From positions 9,989,501-10,053,500 of the forward strand of contig NC_061130.1 of the NCBI RefSeq assembly GCF_905220365.1: a stretch of 64,000 bases of DNA, read 5' to 3'. Position numbers and translations under genes: made by a program. This DNA is from Vanessa cardui. Taxonomy: Eukaryota; Arthropoda; Insecta; Lepidoptera; Nymphalidae. Below the pieces are notes generated by a model, which worked only from the letters and a program-made list of their open reading frames with translations, did no database searches and had not been told where the DNA came from. Shown here piece by piece: positions 1 through 12,600 of the stretch (position 1 is the first letter of the stretch; each line of letters begins with the position of its first letter).

Positions 1-50
1 GAAATCATCGGTTAAGATGCACGTGTTCTAACCACTGGGCCATCTCGGCT
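1..50 (-). repeat. SINE-A head fragment (tRNA-derived SINE), cut by window edge
   Basis: Reverse complement gives the head seen in the other SINE-A copies of this window: GAGATGGCCCAGTGGTTAG, then a GTGCATCTTAACCGATGAT stretch. Only about 50 bp of the element is inside the window, and it lies in the last visible prosaposin intron. Confidence 0.85.
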
Positions 51-230
51 CTAATGGCATAATTATGATGAAAACGACTAAAGGAAAACGTCCCAATTAG
101 GACGTTTTCTAGTCTTCACTTTTTGCGCGTTAATGACATATCTGTTTACTAGAACATCATTGCACATAGCATAATTTTTTTTTTTTTATATATATTCTAA
201 TTATTTTAAATGGGGTGAGGCAAATGTGAG

Positions 231-467
231 GAGAAATGATTGTAATAAAGGCTACCAAGGCTAACAAGTGTCATTTGCTCATCCAAACTTAGAACAGGTT
301 TAATGTCAGGTTAAAATGGTACCAGGACGGCATAAGAAGCGAGAGGCGGAGAAATGATAGTAGTAATAAAGGCTACCAAGGCTAAGTGTCATTTGCTGAT
401 CCGAACTTAGAACAGGTTTAATGTCCGGTTAGAATGGTACCAGGACGGCATAAGAAGCGAGAGGCGA
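231..467 (+). repeat. tandem duplication, two ~118-bp units
   Basis: The block starting GAGAAATGAT at 231 is repeated from 349 with only scattered differences. Shared words include AAGGCTACCAAGGCTAA, GAACAGGTTTAATGTC and GGTACCAGGACGGCATAAGA (318 and 436). The second unit stops about 12 bp before the splice donor of prosaposin exon 14 (479-480). It is intronic, with no coding sense. Confidence 0.9.
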
Positions 468-480
468 GGGGAGTACTCAC

Positions 481-615
481 GCTGGCGGGGTCGATCTCCT
501 GCACGAGCAGCGCGATGACGGCGGGCCCGTACTGCGTCACGAACTGCCGGCACTCGTCGTTGATGGACTGCGGCAGCACGTCGCACGCCTCCTCCACCAC
601 CTTCTTTATGGCCTC
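481..615 (-). CDS. Sap-r: prosaposin exon 14: middle of SapB5
   Basis: 45 codons, residues 576-620, with ACDVLPQSINDEC (C586, C597) and ALLVQEIDP, the SapB third helix. Acceptor TGTACCAG at 616-617; donor AGC|GTGAGT at 480. The next exon, which should hold cysteines 5 and 6 of this domain, lies left of position 1. Confidence 0.93.
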
Positions 616-3600
616 CTGGTACATCGAATAGCATAAGTTACGAGAAACGTATATATAATTTATAAAATAGACTACAAATTATTTCACTGCACCAATTATG
701 AGCACTATGGCTAAGGTATTGTGAATGGGTAAAAGAAGACTATACATTATTATGAAATTAAAATAAATTATATTAATATTTACGTCGTTTTTTTTTCGTG
801 TAATCACCAAAATAGCAAAAAAAATTCCGCACATAATTATCCAACGTAATTTTAAATTATGTTCGAATTCTTATCTTTAAAATATTGTTACAAATAAAGT
901 AATAATTTTATTAAATTGTTACTACTTAATATTTAGTTTATATAAAATGTTTGAAATAAGCCTAGCCTCTAGCCTAAGTGTCACACTGAGGTCGGTATAA
1001 AATGGCATAATGCAGCTACTGGTTTAACGGTACAATTTGTTCGGATATACTGTTATTGTAAAATATTCTAAGAAATAACAACGAATATAATTTTAAACAT
1101 AAACACAGAACAATTCATAATTTAATGTACCAGGGCTTCATAACTTATATAGAGGATCATGTTCCAGTATTGCTGAGTTGTCGCCTGTTTACAATCGTCA
1201 ATTACCATTGAACTTACCTCATTATTGTCGTCGCTGAGTTCGACTTGTACGTAGTGCAGGAAGTACTGGCAGAAGGAGCACCAGGCGCCCGCCTTAGGAG
1301 TCGCGACGAACATCCTCTCTATGGGCAAGACGGGAGAGGCAGTCGTTTCGGTTCCTAGGATTTGTACACTAGCCTGTTTCTGCAAACAAATCAAAGGAAA
1401 AAATTACTAATGTCACACATACACTTACAGTCAGTTAATGTATAAATTACCAGCGGTTTGGAATGAGTAGACTTTTATTTTCAAGATGTGCCATGTTCTA
1501 CGTACTATTTAATTGTAAACGAATTTTCTGAGAATCTTTGTCTAGATGGCCCAGTGAGAGTCGACATGGCCCAGTGGTTAGAACGCGTGCATCTTAGCCG
1601 ATGATTGCGGGTTCAAACCCAGGCAAGCACCGCTGACTCATGTGCTTAATTTGTCTTTATAATTCATCTCGTGCTCAGCGGTCAAGGAAAACATGAGAAA
1701 CGTGAAGAAACCTGCATGTGACAAATTTCATAGAAATTCTGCCACATGTGTATTCCACCAACCCGCATTGGAACAGCGTGGTGGAATATGTTCCAAAGCT
1801 TCTCCTCAAAGGAGGCCTTTAGCCCAGCCGTGGGAATTTACAGGCTGTTGTTCTTGTTGTTGAATTTTTTGAACTTAAATATTCAATCATTTTTTAATTA
1901 CGCAACGCCACTACGAGTGTTTAGTACAGTTGGTGTACGGCTTAATGCTTATAAATGGAATTCTGCTATAAATTATGCTTTATAAATATTTATATCAAAA
2001 CAAAGTTATTGGTGACAACTAAAATCGTAACCTTAAGATAGGCATATTTTTTTTTAATCAATTGTAAAGCATATGAACTCGTTTCACAGCGTAACGTTAG
2101 TTCGATGTGTGAATTTTCACTAACTTTCTGCGTCGTGTAGCTGTTGGCTTCGTCTTCACCGATGTGCTTAGGTGACATGGTGATGGCTTTGACCGCCAGT
2201 TCTTTGGGCAGCAACGGCGCGATGGTGGCGTCGGTTTTGTTCGTGCATATGCCGATGAAGCCGCAGATCTCGTCGGGCTTCAGCTCCGACACGAGGTAGT
2301 AGTAGATGACCGAGTGGTACTGCTCGACCAGTTGCAGACATTCCGATTTGAAGTTGCCCGTGTGCTTGCAGAGACCTGGTAGACCGTAACCATTATCTTA
2401 GAATGTATTTTGACATCATGTTAGATTATCTGATTTGATTATATTAGGAAAATGTTTCTTTCGCAAGCACCCCTGATTCATGTGCTTAATTTGTCTTTAT
2501 AATTCATCTCGTGCTCAGCGGTGAAGGAAAACATCGTGAGGAAACCTACATGTGACAAATTTCATAGAAATTCTGCCACATGTGTATTCCACCAACCCAC
2601 ATTGGAACAGCGTGATGGAATATGTTCCAAACTTTCTCCTCAGAGGGAGAGGAGGCCTTTAGCCCAGCAGTAGGAATTTACAGGCTGTTGTTGTTTGTTG
2701 TTGTTGTTTCTTTCGCCGGTTCTTTTCAGGTCTGAGGTATTATATTCCAAACCTGTGGTAGATTTTCGACTATCAATAAGGAAGTGTAAGCACTACCATT
2801 TTGAATGACGAATTTTGACTTTGACTTGTCTTTGAAATCCCAATCGAATATTTAATATCAACAATTATAATTATAATAAAAGGATTGATTGTACCAGTTG
2901 ATGGTTTCTTTTTCTACTGAAATACTTATATCCACATTGATATTACTTCTAAACTTCAACTAGCAACCTCGCTAACATATAATAGTTTTATATGTTGTTT
3001 GCGTATCCATAGGGAATATTATAAATTTCATCATGAGATATCGACAAATAAACAATTGTTGTAAACAGCTGTAGTCGGTTTACGCTATTTGTCTACATGT
3101 ACGACGCTGAGGATTCCAAGAATATCGTAAAACTAATTACCAGAAATAATGTTGATACATTTTTACGTACCGGTTAGAACTTTATGGAACTCAACTTCTG
3201 AAGTGTTTGCCACTAACGTGTCTCGCATGTGTTTTACGACCTGCTCGCAAAACTCGCACGGAACATCACTAAACAAAAATAATATTCATAAATATTAAAA
3301 ATAGAAAATGGGGTCTAAAAATATGGGTTTTATCACAATAATGATGACTTGATTATGACAAACATTTAATAACGTCATATATGTATGTATAATGTATTTA
3401 TATGTATGTATGTATGTATGAATGTAAGTATGTATGTATTTATTGTTATATGTACGTATGCATATTATTGAATATTTATTACTGTTATTTATTTTTGTAT
3501 ATGTTTAGGTTGTATTTATTTAAAGAGTATTTAAAATTGCACCACCATAAACTGTCTTCCAAACACAATTCTCTAACCCAAGGTAGTCTGGAAGAGATGG

Positions 3601-6600
3601 CTAATAAGCCATAAATAAGGCCTCCTTTTGTTTCACCATTAGCTTATTAGTTTGTATATTCTGTAATCGTTTGTAAATGTCAGAAAGGACCATCCTAGAG
3701 CACAGCCTCAAGACATCTATACATAAACGCGACATCAGAGTCGCCGAGGCCGTGCTCTCTCTGATCAAACGCGGACCAGGACCCGCTGGATTGTAGTAAT
3801 TCGAACACATATACTGCTATATATTTTTATTTATATATTATTTATTATAGTTTATATATTATTTTTATTATATATTATTTATTATAAATTACGTATATAT
3901 TATTTAAAAGAAAAAAAATATATATCAGTGTGGGCCACGTCTCCCAAGAAGACGACAAAAATGATTTCCAGAGAAGATCTGCTGATGTTTAGTATAAAAT
4001 ATAAAACGCCAAAATGTAATTGAATATAAAATGTAAAAAAGGCACGGGCATCTGCGAGCCTATGGATGTTGTATTTTAAATAATAATAAAAAAAAATCGT
4101 TTGTGATTGTAATTGTGGTGTACAAAAAAGTGTTAAATAAATGAATAGTGGCAATAATATTGTGGCAAAAATATATTTATCATAGAAACATACTCGGTAG
4201 ATTTCACATCCTTCAGCTCGTCGGGGAAGGTGTAGAGGTTGTGCGAGTGGTAGAGGTGGGTGCACTGCCCGCTGAAGTGGCAGATCGACTGGGGCGTGAG
4301 GTCCTTCTTCAGTGCCTCGATGATGTTCTCGTAGTACTTGAACGTTAGCATCGAGCAAGAGTCGGAGAGCGATCCCATGTTTTGACACACCTTTGAATAA
4401 ATCGAATCGATTTAAGTCGAGATGGCCCAGTGGTTAGAACGCGTGCGCGATAATTGCGGGTTCGAACCCAGGCAAGCACCGCTGATTAATTTGCTTAATT
4501 TGTCTTTATAATTCATCTCGTGCTCAGCGGTGAAGGAAAACATCGTGAGGAACGCTGCATGTGACAAATTTCATTGAAATTCTGCCAGATGTGTATTCCA
4601 GCAACCCGCATTGGAACAGCGTGGTGGAATACGTTCCAAAACCTTCTCCTCAAAGGGAAAGGAGGCCTTTAGCCCAGCAGTGGGAATTTACAGGCTGTTG
4701 TTGTTTGAATTAATTTGTTAACAAATCAAATATATATCAATTTTAATAGTCAATTTTCAGTGTGAGATAATTTTTAATCAAAATAAAAATTGCAGACATA
4801 AAGTGACCTTTATAAAAGTCCAATTTACTTAAAATTTAATCTTTACAAGAGAGTTTCATGGCTACGTAATTTTTTGCCAAAAATCTATGTTACATTTTGA
4901 ACCAATATTACTAAAATACTATGTTAAAATCCATAAAAATCAGGTGCAACTTTCCATAGCTGTTTTTCGAGTTGAATACCATTCAAACGGTGAGCCAATT
5001 ACACAAAACAAATATATTATACTACTGTAGAACGAAAACTGAGCGACGTGGTCAAGGAAGTTACGTCACCATTCAGACGTATTAAAAGCAAGGGGAGTTC
5101 ATCAGTGGTAGCAAATTTGTGACTGTTTTTATTTTATTGGTATATAACTGACAGTTAATCTTTATTAATTTTAAATGTTTTAGCGAATGATCGATTATAA
5201 CCGTTCAAGGAATTGTTTATACACATGATTCTCATTTGATGATAAAAAAGCGTGGAATTAATACCTGTTGACTTCCAGGCAGGATACATTAATTTTAATA
5301 ATTGTATTAACTAACATGACTGTATTTTTTTTAAATGTTGAAAAAGAGTAACTACCGAGTTTCTTGCCGGTTCTTCTCGGTAGAATCTACTTTCCGAACC
5401 CGAGTAGCTTCACTTAATTGTTAAATGACAATTCAAAAGTAAATAAATAAATAAATAAATAAATATGAGACAACATCACATACATTACTCTGATCCCAAT
5501 GTAAGTAGCTAAAGCACTTGTGTTATGGAAGATCAGAAGTAACGACGGTACCACAAACACCCAGACCCAAGACAACATAGAAAACTAATTGTAATCTACA
5601 TCGACTCGGCCGGGAATCGAACCCGGGACCTCAGAGTGGCGTACCCATGAAAACCGGTGTACACACCACTCGACCATGGAGGTCGTCAAGTGCTTGTAAA
5701 AGCCCACTTGAATGAACTATATTTTGATTTTGATTTTGATGATCACAGAATACATACTTGCAATATTCCGACGAGGAAGTTTTCGTAGCTGGTTTCGTCG
5801 AACCTCTTCCTGACAACGCCGACCGATCTTCTGCAATTCGAACAATCTTCCCTGTGCTTCAATGTTGCATTCTGAAATTTAAATCGACAGATTAGTATAT
5901 TACATGCAAACGTCAGTCGTTTTTTTTGTAATTTTACTTGAAATATTTACAAACTGTACCCATATATCCCTTTTCGTCAATAACTTGGTTGCAGCGACAA
6001 AGCTCTCACAAATCAATGAAAATAAAATTTCTTTATAAAGTCTTTACCCATGTCTTGAAAACAATTTATTAAATACTTAAATATTACATTCATTCAACAG
6101 ATTATCATCAAATAGTATCAGATGAAAAGTACGATACAAAAGTAAATTTAAAATACTTATGTCATTTTACAATAATTCTTGTAATATCTAAGGAAGAATA
6201 AAAAAAGTTCGCGAATATTTTACAATTGAAAGAAATTGAAATATTTTACTTATATAATTAGAAGAAAAAAAAAACGAATAAATAGAAAAAGAAACATTTA
6301 CGAATCGTACAAATTATTGCAATTCAGTTCGAAATGGGCGTATCATTCACCTTCCAAGCTGTTCCAAAGTTTTACATATCAACAATTTGTACTTACGTAT
6401 TCCTCAATGAGTTTGTCGATGTTGGCGTTGTTGCAGAGCCCCGCCACGGAGCACACGGCGTCCGGGTTCATCTCCGACGCCAGGGTCTCGACCAGCTCGG
6501 GTACGAAGTCGTCGGCCAACTTAATGCATTCCTTTGTCACTACCTTGATGGGAATCAGTTTGCATTCACCTTCAAAGACCTCCTTCAGTTCTTCCTGTTG

Positions 6601-9600
6601 AAATATACTTCAATTAGTAAAATTAATATAATAATGTTTACATTTCTCTTTATTAAGATTGTCATGACGAAAAATTCGATATGATTTAAATTATAAGAAA
6701 CAATTATAATAGCATCGTGACAGATAAGTATCTCATTTCTGGGCTTCATCTCTCATATTGCGGATACTGTTTGGAGCATATTCTACCACGCGGTTCCATC
6801 CTCGATTGGGTGGATGGATTTTAATCGACATTTTTTCTCGCGATGCCTTCATCCACCACGGACAGCGAAAAGAACGATAAGAACAAATAATGACATGAAC
6901 AAATTTTACTTGGTGGTAGGGCTCTGTGCAAGCCCGTCTGGGTAGGTAACACCCAATCACCAGTTATTCTACCACCAAATAACAGTACTCAGTATTGTTG
7001 TGTTCCGGTTTGAAGGGTGAGTGAGCAAGTGTAACTACAGACACAAGGGACATAACATCTTAGTTCCCAAGGTTGGTGGCACATTGACGATGTAAGGAAT
7101 AGTTAATATTTCTGACAGCGTCATTGTCTATGGGTGATGGTGACCACATACCATCAGGTGGCCCATATGCTCGTCCGCCAACCTATTCCATAAAAACAAA
7201 ACAAAATAAAAAAACAATGACATTTATATTCAAAGTTGTCAGCTGACGTCGGTATGACCCGCCCTGTGTTTTTGTTAGTGCATAGTATATTGGGTAATGG
7301 CATATTTATATTTTTGAAGTCAGCTTAAAAATATTGTTTCGATTAAATTCAATGCTAAAATGAAAGAAAACTGATCATGTATTCTTAACATGGCGTCATC
7401 ATCTGAGTAATTCGATATGATTCATACGAAACAGACTTTAATGGAGCAACGAAGGATATAATATCTACTTATTATATATACATTGTAGACATTTGAATTA
7501 TGAGTAAACCAAAGTTAATGGATATGTTTAATTTAATTTAATTATTTTAATACAAATTGATTCAAATTCCATTTAAAAGAAAATTACCTGAATATTGATT
7601 CATTTGGCTATTTAAGAATTTTCGAAAATATACTAAAAAAATTATAATAATCTTATAAACGTGTAAGTGACTCTGTCAGACTCTCTTTCACAACCAAACA
7701 GCAGAATCTAATTTGACGAATATGAAGTAAACTTGAACTCTAAGGGAGGACAAGGCTACTATTTTGCCTAGCACGTGACAAACATGCCGTAAACAAGTCG
7801 AGCGAAGCGGACAACGGTACGATCGCGGTTATTAATGAAATCAACATCGATAATTTGACATTAAGCTTAAATCTCTCGTATGATAGCTCACTTAATTATT
7901 ATTCTACAAAGTTATTCAGTTGCAATTGGACCATATGATTTTAGTAACTACTAGCAATAAACATTATCATTGTAATAAATATTTACTATGATTTAACGTC
8001 CCTTTATCTTCGATCAACAATTGTCGAAGCCCTTTGTAGGTGTTTCTTATATGCTTTGTTTTAGATATGAGCTGTTTAATTTTTAGTAATGTAAATGCTT
8101 TCGATTGCTTTATTGGTAGTAGCTAGAAAATTTTGATATAATGAAAACGTTTTAAGTTTGTATCAACTTACAATAATTATATACGCATTAAACGTTTGTT
8201 TTTTTTGTGGTAATCTCAGGAATGGGCAGATTTGAAAAATTCTTTCATTGTTAGATAATCAATTTATCGAGGAAGTCTATAGGCTATGTATTGTTTGGGG
8301 TTTTTTTATGGTATAGGTTGGCAGACATACGGGCCACCTGATGGTAAGTGGTCACCATCGCCCATAGACAATGACGCTTTAAGAAATATTAACTATTCCT
8401 TACATCGTCAATGTGCCACCAACCTTGGGAACTAGGATGTTATGTCCCTTGTGCCTGTAGTTACACTGGCTCACTCACCCTTCAGACCGGAACACAACAA
8501 TACTGAGTACTGTTATTTGGCGGTAGAATAACTGGTGAGTGGGTGGTACCTCCCCAGACGGGCTTGCATAAAGCCCTACCACCAAGGTTCGGACAATAGG
8601 AGCGAATCATGACCCGCAGGAGACACGATCGGCCGTGGCAGGGTTAAGACATTCCATTACATCAAGAATGGAGTTCATTAATACTCTTATCGGTCATTGC
8701 TTTACATTAAAGCGAACGGGTCACAGATTATAAAAACAAAACAGACATCGTTAACAATATAAATATCTTGTTGTAATTTATTTATTTTAAGTATTAGTGC
8801 AAATCAATTTTTTTTTCTGATGTGTGAATGTGTAGGCATATGAAAAGTTTAAACAGAAAATTCCTTTTGCTTTTTTTAAGGATATTTATATCCAAATATT
8901 GGCGGCGTTCGCTCCGTAATTTATTGAAAATTTGCAAGCATTTTTTTGTCACGTAAAGTTTTGCGTTTACAAATTGCTCAAAACCTTCACTATACCTAAG
9001 AGTACAGGGGGCGTTTTCCCAGCAATGGGAAAGTTACAGTAAAGTTCTTTTCTAAAACGATAGGCTTTTTTTAAAAAACAGTACAGCTTCCAATTTATAC
9101 AGTTGCAAAAATATACCGGATGATTAGAAAGGTGTAATAAAAACTGAAATTTGAATAATATACGAGTTCGTTTTTGCAGTGAAATTTCTTTTAGTAATAA
9201 AAACACCAGGGATTGTTATTCACCTGAGTCTCATTGCTCTGTAGCTGGTCACGAGCTTGGGTCACCATGTCCTTGCATATCTTGCAGATGCCGTCGTTGT
9301 CCTCAGGGAAGGTCATCTTGGACCACACTCGCTCGACGCAGTGGTGCGTCGCCCCGCATTCTCTCCCCGTGCTACGAATAACAAACAAAACAATAATAAC
9401 GCAATCAGTAATTCTGGAATTACACAAGTACTTATTCTTGAATCAACATTTAATTATTCTAATGAGTACATTCCCCGAAAACGACACTTTCGTTTCAAAG
9501 TACGTCCTCTAAGAACGACAAATTATAGAATTTTCAATAAACTTGTTTACAACTACGGTACAGTTTTCTATGAAAAATTAAAAATTCTTCATAAAAAAGT

Positions 9601-12600
9601 TTTATGACGTGAATTCCGCGTAAACAATGTTTTTTTATTTTATTTTCTATTTCTATGAATCAATCATTCTATTCTGTGTCATAGGATGCCTATGACACTA
9701 TAGATTTACATTTCTACACAGTCATTATCAGTCGTTAAAAAAGCGTTAATATTTTTCGAAGATTTTGATATTGTTTCATATCACCTAGTGATAAGTGGCC
9801 AACAAGGTGCCACGAACCATTGGCGACCAACTAAGCTTGTATGCTTCTGCTTATATTTGTACTGGCCAACCCATATTTTAACACAGAACGCAAGAATTGC
9901 TATTTGATAGAATACCTGATGAGTGGAGTGCCTACCCAGACGAGTTTACAAGGAGCCCTACTACCAATTTACCTTTATACATTTTTTAAAGATAAACATA
10001 AAGGAAATCTATAAAATTCAAACCTATAAAATATACCAATATAACTCAGATATGAAAATTAATTCGTCTTATTCAAAGTTTAAAAATGTCAATAGCTATT
10101 CGCTTGTATATCATTTTAATATAAATTTGTAAATGCATTTAAATATGAAACTAAAAACTGCATAATCGAATTAAGTACAGAAATTTGATCACTTATAAAG
10201 CATAACATTTGTCATGATAGCGAAAATTTACGTAAACAAATAACATTGACTAATCGTAACGAATGCGATTATAAACAGCTATTGGAATAGGAGGAAGTTA
10301 CACCACTACGCCTTGCGGTCAATATTATTGCAAACGTCATGTTTATTAATGACAAAAATGTATGTCTTTGCAACGGACATACTATCATACAGCTACGGGC
10401 AGGAAAAATGGAAGAGAATCGCGTCTGTGTAAGGAAATATATATGAAAGCGTAAATAAACAAATAATACATTTATTTATTTAAGACATTTACAACGTTAC
10501 ATCACTTTACATCATCAGCCTGATTTTGTCCACTGCTGGACATAGGCCTCTCAAAGTGCACGCCACGTGTACAACGTTTTACATGATTATTATTGTATAA
10601 TTTTTTTATAAACTTAAAGGAAAAATGTATCGTAACCGCGAGTCAGAACTAGTTTTGTATACAGTTGTATACAAAACTAGTTCTGACTCGCGGTTTTACC
10701 TGCATTGTCTAATATACATTAAATAATTATGTACCTACCTCGCATATACGTACGACAAAAATAGAAAAAAGTATCATTTTAGTTTTGGAAAACTGTAAAA
10801 AACACACTTATTTCATAAGACTGTTATTTCGAAATCATTGACAGACAATTCAATTTTATTCATTTGTATATATAAAGAAACCGTCATGGTAAATACAAGG
10901 CGGAAAATAATGACCGTAACATATTATGAGCTCGTCACACGTCAAAGATTATTTTGTTTACATATTAGTTTTAATCAAATCAAATTAATTTTATTCAAGT
11001 AAACATTGCAATTAAGCGATTTTAAATTGTCGATAATTAAACACTACCACCGTTTCGGAAAGCAGCCTCTAGCGAGAAGAAAAGAAGGAAACTGTAATTT
11101 CACATCCCGCCTTCTGTGAGCTTATATACACTATAGGTATATAGGCTATAGGTATCTTTAGGATACGATATGAATTTTCATGTGGTTTTCATCAATAAAC
11201 AGAGTGATCCAATAGGACGGTATATCTCATATATGCGTATTTAGACATATATGCATATTTATTTCTAGTAACTTGATATACGGATTCATCCCAAGTTCTA
11301 AAGTCAAAATCTATCCCGATAAAAAGATATTGGGTTTTTTTTAGAAGAAATCCCAATAACAGCCCGAAGTCTTGCTGTTGGAAATGCACATTTATTTGAC
11401 TCGGGTATCGAAGATGAATAAACTAAGGCCCAGTAAATAACGCACACATAAATAAATGTTGTATATTGGAATCAGGTAAGCTGTAATACTTACCACTGTA
11501 ATACGAATAATAATAAGTATTTTTTTAATAATATTATTAAGGCCTTAATCGGATTATTTCGTGCGAATATAGACAAAAATCTTATCTTAATATTTGATGG
11601 CCATTAAATGATAACATCCACATGCAGGAAAAGCTGGGGGCCGAAACTGTTATAAATACTTTTATTTTTCGAATAAAAAAATAAATGATTTCATATTTTA
11701 TTTATAATATCGAATGATTTAAAAACAGAACTTATCGTTTTATATACCTATATAGGATATACTTATGGATCTTACCTGAAGTTGCTGCACCAATAAGACG
11801 GTCCCCAAGTACATTTCGGTCCTCCTACGAGCTTCACTAAAACCAAAAGCATATCTTTAATATTATGATCCAACAAATCTTGTTCATACTATGGTTTTCT
11901 AGGTTCAAATACTATTGGTTCGAAAGAGGTTTCTAAATATTAATAGTACACTCTTTGGCCTCGAAAAGCAAGTCGAGCCGTTGATCCTGCCTGATTCCTT
12001 TGTGTAAACAAATCGAGCTAAACGAACAATTTTACTATTAATTTATTAGGATTTAATTTACTTAATTATGAATAGGAATATAATATAATAAATGACTATA
12101 TATTATCGAAGCTTACCTTTATGTTTGTTTGTTCCTTCAGCATCCTTTTTCTGTTATAAAAAAATACGATTAGCTATAACTTATATGGAAATTCACATAA
12201 TATATAATTCGCATATATGTGTGTACTTACGGCTATGAGGTTTTTCAGCTTATCGTTGTTGCACATGCCTATAAGCTTGCACATTGTTTCTGGGGTGGTG
12301 TCTGATTGCAGGATGTGCATAACATAGCTCTCGAGCGATGCTGTATTTTGCTTGCATAAACTCCTAATAGCTGGCGACGAAAGGTCACTACACGCGGACC
12401 TCACACTGGTCGCCACGTAGTCCTATTAGATTTAATTCTTATTAGGTACTTTACTTACAAATCTTATTAAAAATTAAAATATAGACATCGAAATTTATAG
12501 TTCGGTAGTTCACTAATATTTCTTCTTGCTATTTTAGCGGTAGCAATTATTCAAAAAGACAGATATATGTTTATCGAATTCAATGTAAGTATATTACTGT

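Noticed and set aside
407..634. Alternative frames over prosaposin exon 14
   Set aside because: Only the frame with CDVLPQSINDEC carries the SapB pattern and joins in phase with exon 13.
5600..5690. tRNA gene on the minus strand (GGTTCGATTCCCGG present)
   Set aside because: It is the head of SINE-B: followed by a SINE body and (AAAT)n end, flanked by a target duplication, and without a proper anticodon arm.
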